Assembly: GCA_029262675.1 (NCBI GenBank)
Contig: JAJCYW010000018.1
Span: 1 to 64,000 of the forward strand
Length of the DNA: 64,000 nucleotides
Direction: 5' to 3'
Source: Chloroflexota bacterium
Lineage (GTDB): Bacteria > Chloroflexota > Dehalococcoidia > DSTF01 > RBG-16-68-14
Position numbers and translations under genes: made by a program. A model generated the notes under the pieces. It ran no database searches. It saw only the letters and a list, made by a program, of their open reading frames with translations, and had not been told where the DNA came from. This document shows positions 1 to 8,113 of the stretch, piece after piece (positions within the stretch are counted from its first letter, which is position 1; each line of letters begins with the position of its first letter).

Positions 1-626
1 TGCGCGAAGGCCGCGCCCGGCGGGCCTTCCGCCAACCGTCGGCGGATCTCCTCGGCGCACTCCTCCGAGCCAAGCAGCGACGTATCGACCTCCAGGTCGT
101 ACGCACCGATCTTGTGGACCTCCTGCTCCCAGAGCAGCACGGCCGGGGGAATCGGCTCGCCGGGCGCGGACGTCACGTAGCTGCCGGACGCGCTGTCGCG
201 GCGGCGCTGCAGGACAACGTCGACCGGGCAACGGACGCCGACGAAAAGCACCGGCAGGCCGACTAGCCGTCGCGCGCAGTCGGCGGGCAGGCCGGGGTGG
301 ATCGCGCCGTGGAGGCCGCCCTCGAAGACGACGTTGAGGCCGAGGCGGCTGTGCGCGGCGATCGAATCGAACAACGCCGCGTACATCGCGGGGAGCAACG
401 CCTCTAGTTCCGAGTTGTCGCCGCCGAGGCCGGGGCCACGGCCGGGCCGCAGGCCGACGCCGGGCTGGTATCGCTTCGGCGTCACGCCTCTCGCGAACAC
501 GTCGACGCCGAGGTTCATCCATACGCCATCGAACGTGTCTTGCATAACGCTGACGATGCTCGACTTCCCGGCCCGCGGCGCACCGTTCAGGATCACGATC
601 TGGCCGGGCGCCGGCTCATCGCTCAT
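1..626 (-). CDS. Chloramphenicol phosphotransferase-like P-loop kinase (3' end outside window)
   Basis: Reading the minus strand from the ATG at 626 gives at least 208 residues with no stop, running off the left edge. The N-terminus has a Walker A loop (GAPRAGKSS, about residues 15-23) after a hydrophobic strand (IVILNG). The middle contains 'VVFEGGLHG' and 'VLFVGVRCPVDVV', typical of the chloramphenicol phosphotransferase (CPT) family of small-molecule kinases that phosphorylate a hydroxyl of an antibiotic or metabolite. The plus-strand frame over the same bases is a shadow. The real substrate cannot be read from sequence; many CPT-like proteins in environmental bacteria have no known resistance role. 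It is divergent from the AsnC-like gene at 742, with about 115 bp of promoter space between them. Confidence 0.72.
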   Translation of the reverse strand, partial: MSDEPAPGQIVILNGAPRAGKSSIVSVMQDTFDGVWMNLGVDVFARGVTPKRYQPGVGLRPGRGPGLGGDNSELEALLPAMYAALFDSIAAHSRLGLNVVFEGGLHGAIHPGLPADCARRLVGLPVLFVGVRCPVDVVLQRRRDSASGSYVTSAPGEPIPPAVLLWEQEVHKIGAYDLEVDTSLLGSEECAEEIRRRLAEGPPGAAFA

Positions 627-741
627 GCTGACTCCTCTCAGGACGCTGACGCCTGCGCTCGCTTGAAACGCGAGCGGCGCGGCGTTACCATAGCGTGACA
701 CTAGATCACACTACATCCGGCCATGGTAGGAGGATAACAGC

Positions 742-993
742 ATGACTGTTCGCGGATACGTTCTCATCGAGGGCGAGGTAGGCCAGGCCAAGAGCGTGGG
801 CGAGTTGGTGAAGGCGCTGGCGCACACCGACGCAAAGGTAATCTCCGTCGACACGGTCACCGGCCCGTTCGACGTGATCGTCCAGCTAGAGGCCGAAGAC
901 CTGGACAAGTTGGGGACCTGCATCACCGACGGCATCCAGCGCGTGGAAGGCGTCCAGCGCACCACCACCTGCCTGGCTGTGCGGCTGGGCTAG
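742..993 (+). CDS. Stand-alone AsnC/Lrp ligand-binding (RAM) domain protein
   Basis: An 83-residue protein that matches only the C-terminal effector-binding half of Lrp/AsnC regulators (pattern 'VSVDTVTGPFDVIVQLEAED' and a C-terminal 'GVQRTTTCLAV'). There is no helix-turn-helix, so it cannot bind DNA by itself in the usual way. Known stand-alone RAM-domain proteins bind amino acids and form ring-like oligomers. The start is set by a clear ribosome site (GGAGGA, about 729-734) eight bases before the ATG. It lies 27 bp upstream of moeA in the same direction and may be cotranscribed with it, although no functional link to molybdopterin is apparent. Confidence 0.8.
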   Translation: MTVRGYVLIEGEVGQAKSVGELVKALAHTDAKVISVDTVTGPFDVIVQLEAEDLDKLGTCITDGIQRVEGVQRTTTCLAVRLG

Positions 994-1020
994 CCCTCCG
1001 GTCATCACACCGATCACCAC

Positions 1021-2304
1021 GTGAACCAAGAGATGATCAGCGTCGAGGAAGCGCTGGAGCGCATTCTCTCCTACGTCGACCGATTGGCGCCGGAGACGAA
1101 GCCGCTGGAAAACGCGCTCGGCCAGGTGCTGGCGGAGGACGCCGTCGCGGCGTTCGATGTCCCGCCGCTCGACAACACCGCGATGGACGGCTATGCCGTT
1201 CACGCCGCCGACACGGCAGGCGCCAGCGAGGCGTACCCCGTGCGGCTGCGCGTCTCGGGCGAACTGGCGGCCGGCTACCTCTACGAGGGCGCTGTCGCTG
1301 AGGGCGAAGCCGTGCGCATTATGACCGGCGCGCCGATGCCGGCCGGCGCCGACGCAGTCGTCCCGTTCGAGGAGACGGATGAGGTCTCGCGCGCGCCGGG
1401 CGAGGGCGCGGGCACGTTCCAGAAGGGCGCGGAGACCGTCGGCGTCCTGAAGGCCGCCGCGCCGCGCGCCAACATCCGCGACGCCGGGGAGGACGTGGCG
1501 CAAGGCGACGTCGTCATGCCGGCAGGGACCACGCTCAACGCGGCGCAGATCGGCGTGCTGGCCTCGCTGGGGCAGGCGGACGCGACCGTCTACCGCCGGC
1601 CCGTCGTCGCAGTGCTATCGACCGGCGATGAGCTGCTCGAGCTTGGTAAACCTATCGAACCGGGCAAGATCTTCGACAGCAACGCCTACAGCGTCGCGTC
1701 GATGGTGCGCGAGGCCGGAGGCGTGCCGCTCATGCTGGGCATCGCCTCCGACACTGTGGATGCGCTTACGGCCAAGCTGCACGAAGGCGCCGAAGCCGAC
1801 CTGTTGATCACGTCGGCCGGCGTCTCCCGCGGCGATTACGATGTCGTGAAAGACGTGCTGGTACGCGAAGGCAAGATCGATTTCTGGACGGTGCGCATGC
1901 GGCCGGGCAAGCCGCTGGCCTTCGGCGCGCTGAAGCTCGGCACGGGCGGCGAGAAGCGAACTGTCCCCCACGTCGGCCTGCCGGGCAACCCCGTCAGCTC
2001 CATGATCACGTTCGAGCTCTTCGGCCGGGCGGCGATCTTCAAGATGCTGGGCAAGGCCGGCTGGCAGCGCAGACAAGTGTTGGCAATCGCGGAAGAGCGC
2101 ATCAAGAACACGGACGGCCGCCGTGTCTACGCCCGTGCGATCCTCTCGGAGCGCGACGGCCGTTACTACGCGGCGCTTACCGGGCCGCAGGGCTCCGGCA
2201 TCCTCACGTCGATGGCGATGGCGAACGCGCTCGCCGTCGTGCCGGAGGACGTCCCCGCTATCGAGCCGGGCGACGCGGTGACCTGCCTAGTCCTATCCCC
2301 GTAG
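1021..2304 (+). CDS. moeA: Molybdopterin molybdenumtransferase MoeA
   Basis: 427 residues, the usual MoeA length. MoeA inserts molybdate into adenylated molybdopterin to form the molybdenum cofactor in the cytoplasm. Family landmarks are 'PPLDNTAMDGYAV' near residue 50, 'RIMTGAPMPAGADAVVPFE' near 100, the MoCF-fold signatures 'VLSTGDELLE' and 'TSAGVSRGDYD', and 'VGLPGNPVSSM' near 320. The start codon is GTG. No other moa/moe gene is in the window. The gene ends 26 bp before the convergent end of the penicillin acylase gene. Confidence 0.95.
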   Translation: MNQEMISVEEALERILSYVDRLAPETKPLENALGQVLAEDAVAAFDVPPLDNTAMDGYAVHAADTAGASEAYPVRLRVSGELAAGYLYEGAVAEGEAVRIMTGAPMPAGADAVVPFEETDEVSRAPGEGAGTFQKGAETVGVLKAAAPRANIRDAGEDVAQGDVVMPAGTTLNAAQIGVLASLGQADATVYRRPVVAVLSTGDELLELGKPIEPGKIFDSNAYSVASMVREAGGVPLMLGIASDTVDALTAKLHEGAEADLLITSAGVSRGDYDVVKDVLVREGKIDFWTVRMRPGKPLAFGALKLGTGGEKRTVPHVGLPGNPVSSMITFELFGRAAIFKMLGKAGWQRRQVLAIAEERIKNTDGRRVYARAILSERDGRYYAALTGPQGSGILTSMAMANALAVVPEDVPAIEPGDAVTCLVLSP

Positions 2305-2330
2305 CCCGGCCCCGGCGGGGAGTGAAGGCG

Positions 2331-4814
2331 CTACGTGCAGTTGTGGTCGTACTGCTGAATCACGCCCAGGATATCGTTCAGCAGGTCGACAACCCCATCC
2401 GGCGCGGTCATGTTCCAGGCATTGGGACCAGCCGATGGCCCTCGGTCGTAGTGCGCATCATACGGCGACGCACCGCCAGGGGCAGGCTGGTAGTGGTTGA
2501 TCACGCCCAGGATGTCGAACAGGAGGTCGACGACGCCGTCCTGGCCCGGCCCTGAGATCGTCTCCACGTCGTAGAAATCCCAGGGGCTCGTGGGGTCTCG
2601 CCGGCCGCCGAGGAGTTCGTCGGCGCCAAGTTCCCGGCCGTCTGCGCAACCGTCGCCGTCTGTGTTGTGGGCGGGGCCGCCGTAGCTCAAGGAGAAGCTG
2701 GACTCGGCGTTCGCCTGGACGTCGGCCAGCGTCATCCAGACCTGCTTGACCTGCCCGTCGACGAAGAGCTGCGTCTGGTCCGCGTAGTGGGGAGAGGAGG
2801 GATCTTCGCTCTCGCCGAGGGGCCGGATGGAATAGAACGTAATCGGATCGGTGAAGGCGACAGTGAAGATATAGGAGGAGCCGCTCTCGGCCCACCAGAC
2901 CCCGCTGTCGAACTGATCTACGTTTGCCATGTGGAGGGCGGGCAGCTCTTTGTTGCCGCCGCCCACCCGGAAGATATGGCTATCCCGCTGGATCTTGTGC
3001 ACGTCGCCCCAGAGAGAATTGAGCTGGCCGATGTTGGTTAGCATGAAGTCGGTCGACGTTTGGAGGGCGGCCACCAACTTGTCCTTGTCCGCCTGGCCCC
3101 ACTGACCGGCCGGAGGCACGTTCGAGGCGGAGAAGCTGGGGTTGGCCTCGTAGAAGTCATCGATGAAGAGACGGCCCAGCGCCGTCTCCGGGCTCTCCCG
3201 ATCCTGGACGAAGTCCCACCCGGCGAACAAGTCCATGGCGGCCTGGAGGTCGCCATTGGGGTCCGGCGTGCCGGGGCCGACGACTGTCCAGACATCAAGG
3301 GCGGCGGGGATGAACAGGCGGGCGCGCACGGAGAGGCTGTCGAAGGCCATCGTGATCATGTCCTGAGTGCCGTGCTGGGGACGCGACTCCAGCACTTCGA
3401 CGGCGCGGGTGCCGCGATCACCGAGGCCGCCGGATCTGCTGCCGCCGACGTAGCTAGGGAAGTCGTCTGGATTCAAGTCGGGGGCGGTGGTCCAGGCGGA
3501 GTTGTTGGCGTTCTGAAGGTAGCCCCACGACGGGTTGACAGTCTGTGGCATCTGACCGCTGGTGAGGAGCGGGCCCCAGTCGTTCGCCGACATGGAGCCG
3601 TCCACCGGCTGCGACCAGTCGATGCTCTCCGGCTTGTCGGCCATGCGGGCGCTCCAGGTGTAGCTGATATTGCCGGCGCGGTCGGCGGCGATGATGTTCC
3701 ACTTGTGCATGTCGGGCACCTGTGTGGGATCCAGCACGGTAGCGATCGACGTGGCCTCGTTGGCGTCGAAGAGGACGAGGCGGCTGAGCACGTTGTCGAA
3801 GCTACTCATCGCCGCCGCGTAGTAGACGCCTGAGCCGATGCCGATAAGCGGGCCGTGGACGGAGTAGTAGTTGGTGAACGTCTGCTCGACGATGTCCTCT
3901 CCCACCTTCTCCTTGATCGTCACTGTCTCCGCCTGCACGTTCACCCACTGGCCGTCGCGCAGGTACTGGAGGGCGGCTTCAGGGTTCACCGTCTCCGCGT
4001 AGATATCGGCCGTGTCAGCACCGTTGTTGGTCATGGTCCATGCGACTTCATCGTTGGCGCCCATGGCGATGGCGGGGAAGCCGAAGAGGAGAGACCCGGC
4101 CACGTTGGTCCCGGGGTAGTTCAGATGCGCCTCGTACCACTGGCGGGTGAAGCCGGTCCACGGTAAGTGAGGGTCGCCGTTGAGCATCGTGACGCCGAGG
4201 GTGGACATGGAGGGCGAGACCGCCCACATGTTGGAGGCGTCCTCCGCCTGCGTGCCGCTGCCGGCCCCACCGGCGTTCATATCGCTCGTGGCGATGCTGT
4301 TCTGCTCGGCCATCGCCAGGTAGTGCATCCAGGCCAGGACTTCGTAGGGTTGGACGTAGCTGATCCAGTTCGCCAGCGTGTCCGCTTCCTCGAAGATGTA
4401 GCGGTTGATGCCGGCGACGAAAGCGTCGATGCGGCTGCGGTGCTCCGGCGCCAACGCCTGATAGCTCGCCTGCGCCGTCTGCGGCACGTGGAGGCGGTAC
4501 ACATTGTTGTCGTTGTCCGCGCTGCCCAGGCCGAACTCGGCCAGCCGGCCGGCGGCCGTGAGGTAGTTTCGGCGCATCTGGTCCAGGTGATCCTGGGCTT
4601 GGACGTAGCCCAGGGCGTAAGTAGCGGCTTCGGGTGTATCCCCGTAGATGTGAGGCACACCGAAGCCGTCTCGATAGACGGTGACGTTGCCGGCACTGCC
4701 TGCATTGGCGGGCGGGCCTTTCGGCACACCGGCGGACGCGCCTGCCAGGAGCGCGGCGATGACGAACAGCAGCGAAGAGACTATCGCGATTCGCGGCAAC
4801 GAGCGAGAGAACAT
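2331..4814 (-). CDS. Secreted penicillin acylase-family Ntn hydrolase with C-terminal calcium-binding/dockerin-like tail
   Basis: The frame opens with GTG at 4835, but the ATG at 4814 is preferred: it has GAAGAGG seven bases upstream and begins a clean signal peptide (MFSRSLPRIAIVSS...AGASAG). From this ATG the protein is 827 residues. The body is an N-terminal-nucleophile amidase of the penicillin/acyl-homoserine-lactone acylase family: the autoprocessing site and nucleophile are in 'DASNMWAVSPSMSTLG' (Ser194), preceded by a spacer rich in Gly and Ser. Acylases of this family cleave amides of penicillins, cyclic lipopeptides or AHLs; the substrate here is unknown. The last ~110 residues are a different module: 'DGDGCADGRE...GGRRDP' then 'PWDFYDV', followed by two 'DGVVDLL.DILGVI' loops and a terminal Cys (DHNCT). 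A near-identical arrangement ends the subtilase near 34.9 kb, so it is probably a shared surface-sorting or calcium-stabilised tail. Confidence 0.9.
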   Translation of the reverse strand: MFSRSLPRIAIVSSLLFVIAALLAGASAGVPKGPPANAGSAGNVTVYRDGFGVPHIYGDTPEAATYALGYVQAQDHLDQMRRNYLTAAGRLAEFGLGSADNDNNVYRLHVPQTAQASYQALAPEHRSRIDAFVAGINRYIFEEADTLANWISYVQPYEVLAWMHYLAMAEQNSIATSDMNAGGAGSGTQAEDASNMWAVSPSMSTLGVTMLNGDPHLPWTGFTRQWYEAHLNYPGTNVAGSLLFGFPAIAMGANDEVAWTMTNNGADTADIYAETVNPEAALQYLRDGQWVNVQAETVTIKEKVGEDIVEQTFTNYYSVHGPLIGIGSGVYYAAAMSSFDNVLSRLVLFDANEATSIATVLDPTQVPDMHKWNIIAADRAGNISYTWSARMADKPESIDWSQPVDGSMSANDWGPLLTSGQMPQTVNPSWGYLQNANNSAWTTAPDLNPDDFPSYVGGSRSGGLGDRGTRAVEVLESRPQHGTQDMITMAFDSLSVRARLFIPAALDVWTVVGPGTPDPNGDLQAAMDLFAGWDFVQDRESPETALGRLFIDDFYEANPSFSASNVPPAGQWGQADKDKLVAALQTSTDFMLTNIGQLNSLWGDVHKIQRDSHIFRVGGGNKELPALHMANVDQFDSGVWWAESGSSYIFTVAFTDPITFYSIRPLGESEDPSSPHYADQTQLFVDGQVKQVWMTLADVQANAESSFSLSYGGPAHNTDGDGCADGRELGADELLGGRRDPTSPWDFYDVETISGPGQDGVVDLLFDILGVINHYQPAPGGASPYDAHYDRGPSAGPNAWNMTAPDGVVDLLNDILGVIQQYDHNCT

Positions 4815-4996
4815 CTTGAGCCTCTTCAGTATCACCAGGAGTCGGCGGGGAGAGCACCTAGGATTGGATGCGGCTATCGTATGCAGGATGGCGAGGCCTG
4901 TCTAGGGCCGAACGGCCTATAGCCCGCCTGCGGCTGCCGGCGGCACGGGCGCCTCCCACGGCCGCGCGCTATCATGGCGGTCGGATCGTTCAGCCA

Positions 4997-5488
4997 ATGA
5001 TGCAACCACCCGCCCCCGTCCCCGAAGCCGCACGCCAGCACCTCCGTGCCGCGATGGCCCTCCACGAAGACGGCGATATCGAAGGCGCGCTGGCCGCGGC
5101 GCGAGCGGCCCTCGACATCGCGCCGCGCTTCGCCGACGCGCTCTCGTACCTGGGATCGACGCTGGTCGCGCGCGCCGGGCGCTACGCGGAGGGGCTGGCG
5201 ACGCTGGAACAAGCAGTGGCCGCCGCGGCAGACGACGCCGCGATCCACTACACGCTGGGCTGGAGCTACGAATTCGTTGCGTATCGGGTGTCGCGCAGGC
5301 CGCAGCACTCCGCCAAAGGCGGATCCGCATCGGCAGAGCGGCTCGATGCCGACGAGCTCTACCGCAAGGCGGAAGCGAGCCTGCGACGCTGTCTGGAGCT
5401 GGGGCGCGACGCTAGGCCGCCAAACGCTAAACTGATAGAAGACGCACAGGATTTACTCTCGAGCATCATCAGGGAGGATGTCCCATGA
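4997..5488 (+). CDS. TPR-repeat protein
   Basis: About 163 residues when started at the ATG at 4997 (a second ATG follows immediately at 5000). The open frame continues upstream to 4868, but that part is low-complexity and carries no recognisable domain. Residues ~10-90 form two to three tetratricopeptide-like helical pairs ('AMALHEDGDIEGALAAARAA', 'ALSYLGSTLVARAGRYAEGL', 'IHYTLGWSYEFVA'), and another helix pair follows a short Ser/Gly-rich insert. TPRs are protein-interaction scaffolds; no partner is evident. A possible -10 hexamer TATCAT lies at 4970-4975. The gene ends within a palindrome that precedes the next gene. Confidence 0.72.
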   Translation: MMQPPAPVPEAARQHLRAAMALHEDGDIEGALAAARAALDIAPRFADALSYLGSTLVARAGRYAEGLATLEQAVAAAADDAAIHYTLGWSYEFVAYRVSRRPQHSAKGGSASAERLDADELYRKAEASLRRCLELGRDARPPNAKLIEDAQDLLSSIIREDVP

Positions 5489-5539
5489 GGGGACCGGTCC
5501 TCTCATGGATGCCGTCCCATGAGGGAGCCGTCCCATGAG
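5480..5539. repeat. 26-bp palindrome and triple GTCCCATGAG repeat between genes
   Basis: The decamer GTCCCATGAG occurs three times, at 5480, 5514 and 5530, the last overlapping the start codon of the dehydrogenase at 5535. The first copy is also the left arm of a near-perfect palindrome at 5483-5508 (CCATGAG, a GGACCGGTCC core, CTCATGG, with a single mismatched pair). The stop codon of the TPR gene lies in the left arm. It could be a regulator binding site, an RNA hairpin controlling translation of the downstream pair, or a local slippage repeat. Confidence 0.6.
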
Positions 5540-6530
5540 CCCCGCCAGAATGCCGATCACTGCAGTCCTCTTCGGCATTGGGCCGATAGGCGCCGGCATC
5601 GGCCGGCTGGCCGCGCAGCGCGATGAGATAGCGCTCGTCGGCGCGATCGACAGCGGACCCGACAAAGTGGGCCGGCCCCTGTACGACCTGCTGGAGACCA
5701 CGCCCCCCTCGGCGACGCCGCAACCGCAGGTCGAGGCGGACGCAGCGGCCGTCCTCGCGTCAGCGAAACCGGACGTTGTTCTGCATGCCACGGGTTCGTA
5801 CCTGGAGGACGTTGCACCGCAGCTAGTCGCCTGCGCGCAGGGCGGCGCGAACGTCGTATCAACCTGTGAAGAGCTTTCCTACCCCTGGGTCCGGCACCCG
5901 GGGCTGGCGAAACAGCTCGATGCGGAAGCAAAGGCCAACGGCGTGACGCTGCTCGGGACCGGCATCAATCCCGGCTTCGTCATGGACACGCTCGCCGTGA
6001 CGCTGAGCGGCGTCTGCCAAGTGATCGATAGCATCCGCCTCACACGCATCGTCGATGTCGGCACTCGCCGGTCGCAGCTCCAACGCAAGGTCGGCGTCGG
6101 CCTGCCGGAATCCGAGTTCCGCGAAAAGGCCGCGACGGGGCGCTTCGGCCACGTCGGCCTCAAAGAGTCCTGCTGGATGATCGCCGCCGCGCTCGGCTGG
6201 CGGTTCGACGAGCTAACGGAGACGTTGGAGCCGGTGGCGGGGACCGATGCGACGGGAGCCGGTCAACTGCAGACGGTGCGGGGCAGCATCGGAGGCCGTA
6301 CGGTTATCGAAGCGGTCGTGGAGATGTCTATTAACGCGGAGCGCCCTCGCGACGAGATCGTCATCGCCGGTACGCCCGGCGTGCGACTCGTCATCGAGGG
6401 CGGCGTGGCAGGCGACCAAGCGACGCCGAGCGTAATCGTGAACTCGATCCCAGGCGTACTCGCGCACCCCGGCGGGCTGGCGACGATGCTAGACCTGCCG
6501 CCGCCGGCCGGAACGGGCGCCACGTCGTGA
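5535..6530 (+). CDS. NAD(P)-dependent dehydrogenase of the DapB / 2,4-diaminopentanoate dehydrogenase type
   Basis: 331 residues with an N-terminal Rossmann nucleotide-binding fold ('AVLFGIGPIGAGIGRLA', residues ~9-25) and a C-terminal domain of the dihydrodipicolinate reductase-like family ('LLGTGINPGFVMDTLAVTL' near residue 140). Full-length similarity by eye is to 2,4-diaminopentanoate dehydrogenase-like proteins rather than to true DapB, which is shorter. The reaction is expected to be reversible oxidative deamination or reduction of an amino acid derivative. The stop overlaps the start of the aminotransferase gene by four bases (GTGA), so the two are translationally coupled and probably act in one pathway. 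Substrate unknown. Confidence 0.8.
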   Translation: MSPARMPITAVLFGIGPIGAGIGRLAAQRDEIALVGAIDSGPDKVGRPLYDLLETTPPSATPQPQVEADAAAVLASAKPDVVLHATGSYLEDVAPQLVACAQGGANVVSTCEELSYPWVRHPGLAKQLDAEAKANGVTLLGTGINPGFVMDTLAVTLSGVCQVIDSIRLTRIVDVGTRRSQLQRKVGVGLPESEFREKAATGRFGHVGLKESCWMIAAALGWRFDELTETLEPVAGTDATGAGQLQTVRGSIGGRTVIEAVVEMSINAERPRDEIVIAGTPGVRLVIEGGVAGDQATPSVIVNSIPGVLAHPGGLATMLDLPPPAGTGATS

Positions 6531-7882
6531 CAGCGATCCTGGAGCGCTTCGAAGAGCTGCATCCCAACTCGCTCCGCCTTCACCGGCGCGCCGCCGACGT
6601 GTTTCCGAACGGCGTCACGCACGACATCCGCTACTTCACGCCCTTCCCGCTGTACATGGAGCGAGCGCAGGGCTCCCGCAAGTGGGATGTCGACGGCAAC
6701 GAGATCATCGACTTCGTGATGGGCCACGGCGCGCTGCTGCTGGGCCACAACGAGCGCAGCGTCCAGGCCGCCGTCGCCGCCCAGCTCCAGCACGGCACGC
6801 ACTACGGCGCGTCCCACGAAGCCGAAATTGAGTGGGGTCTGCGCGTCAAACAGCTCATCCCATCCGCGGAATCACTCCGCTTCACCAGCTCCGGCACGGA
6901 GGCGACGATGATGGCCGTGCGGCTGGCCCGCGGCTACACAGGACGCTCTACGGTTGTGCGCTTCAGCCAGAACTTCCACGGTTGGAACGACATCATGGTC
7001 GGCGCGCCGGACCGCGAAGGCGTCCATCCTCACGCCTTCGGCATACCGGACGAATCGCTCGCGAACGTCGTCGTCGTACCGCAGAACGATCCGGAGACGC
7101 TGCGGCAGACCTTGAAGGAAGAAGATGTCGCGGCCGTGATCCTGGAGCCGACCGGCGCGCACTTCGGTGAGATTCCGCTCGACCCCGCGATGCTGCCGCT
7201 GCTGCGCGAGACGACAACCGCCGCCGGCGCGGTGCTGATCTTCGACGAGGTGATCACGGGATTCCGCGCCTCGCCCGGCGGCGTCCAGGCCGCGACCGGC
7301 ATCACGCCCGACCTGACGACGATGGCGAAGATCCTGGCCGGTGGCCTGCCGGGCGGCGCCGTCGCGGGTAGCCGGGAGATCGTCTCGCTGATCGAGTTCG
7401 GCGCCGGCGACCGCGGCGAATTCGGCAGCCGCATCCCGCATCCCGGCACCTACAACGCCAACCCGCTCTCGGCGGCCGCCGGCGTCGCGGCGCTGGACCG
7501 TGTAGCCACGGGAGAACCGCACCGCCACGCCAACGCCCTCTCGCGAGACCTCGTCGTCCGGCTCAACGATGTGCTGCGCGCGGCGGGCGCGGCCGGCTGC
7601 GCGTACGCCCACACCTCGATGTTCCACATCGTCCTGGGGGCAGAGTGCCCCGCGCCCGTCGATGGGTTCGACTGGGACTGGCAGGGACGCCCCGGCGATC
7701 GCGTGCCGCGCACGGCGGCCGACGTCGTGTGGGCGCTCCGCCGGGGAATGCTCAACGAACGCGTCGACCTGATGGGAAGCGGCGGGATGGTCTCTTCGGC
7801 CCACAGCCAAGAGGACATCGACCACACAGTGCAGGCGTTCGAGCGAACAATCCTCCAGATACAAAACGAAGGCCTGCTCTAG
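6527..7882 (+). CDS. Class III PLP aminotransferase (glutamate-1-semialdehyde aminomutase-like)
   Basis: 451 residues with a GTG start inside the stop of the preceding gene. Fold-type I class III features: substrate/PLP strand 'FTSSGTEATMMAVRLAR' near residue 119, 'FDEVITGFR' with Asp240 for the PLP ring nitrogen, and the Schiff-base lysine in 'TTMAKILAGGLPGGAV' (Lys268). The sequence resembles glutamate-1-semialdehyde 2,1-aminomutase (HemL), but no tetrapyrrole genes are nearby and the partner is a DapB-like dehydrogenase. A catabolic or biosynthetic aminotransferase or amino-mutase acting on a small amino acid is therefore more likely than HemL. Environmental relatives are usually annotated only as 'aspartate aminotransferase family'. 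Confidence 0.85.
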   Translation: MTAILERFEELHPNSLRLHRRAADVFPNGVTHDIRYFTPFPLYMERAQGSRKWDVDGNEIIDFVMGHGALLLGHNERSVQAAVAAQLQHGTHYGASHEAEIEWGLRVKQLIPSAESLRFTSSGTEATMMAVRLARGYTGRSTVVRFSQNFHGWNDIMVGAPDREGVHPHAFGIPDESLANVVVVPQNDPETLRQTLKEEDVAAVILEPTGAHFGEIPLDPAMLPLLRETTTAAGAVLIFDEVITGFRASPGGVQAATGITPDLTTMAKILAGGLPGGAVAGSREIVSLIEFGAGDRGEFGSRIPHPGTYNANPLSAAAGVAALDRVATGEPHRHANALSRDLVVRLNDVLRAAGAAGCAYAHTSMFHIVLGAECPAPVDGFDWDWQGRPGDRVPRTAADVVWALRRGMLNERVDLMGSGGMVSSAHSQEDIDHTVQAFERTILQIQNEGLL

Positions 7883-7984
7883 GGTCCGCCAGTAGGGGTA
7901 TTCCCTCACTAATTCAGGCCAACTCCACTACTAAGCCCTACGGATTCCCGTAGTAGAGCCGATAGTGGCAATAGGAAAACGTAT

Positions 7985-8082
7985 CGCGTGCCGCGATAAA
8001 GGCAAACCACTCGAAAGGGTGGGACGCAAAGCGTTTGGCCTTCCGTTCCGCAGCCACGGAACGTTGGCAGCCACGCTACCGA
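7985..8082 (+). promoter_or_regulatory. c-di-GMP-I (GEMM) riboswitch
   Basis: The aptamer core is easy to recognise: GATAAAGGCAAACC, a short stem closed by a GAAA tetraloop (CACTCGAAAGGGTG), then GGGACGCAAAGC and GGCCTT, followed by a second stem-loop (CGTTCCG/CGGAACG) and TTGGCAGCCA. This order matches the published GEMM-I consensus, in which the GNRA loop docks with a receptor and c-di-GMP binds in the three-way junction. It ends about 30 bp before the start of a diguanylate cyclase gene, so c-di-GMP should feed back on its own synthesis. No clear terminator stem is visible between aptamer and ATG, so control may be translational. Ends are approximate. Confidence 0.88.
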
Positions 8083-8113
8083 AGGTGCGCCCCGACATGA
8101 TGAGGGGCAGGAG

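Noticed and set aside
334..666. Plus-strand open frame at the left edge
   Set aside because: The minus strand over the same bases encodes a P-loop kinase with clear family motifs and continues past the window edge; the plus frame has no recognisable domain.
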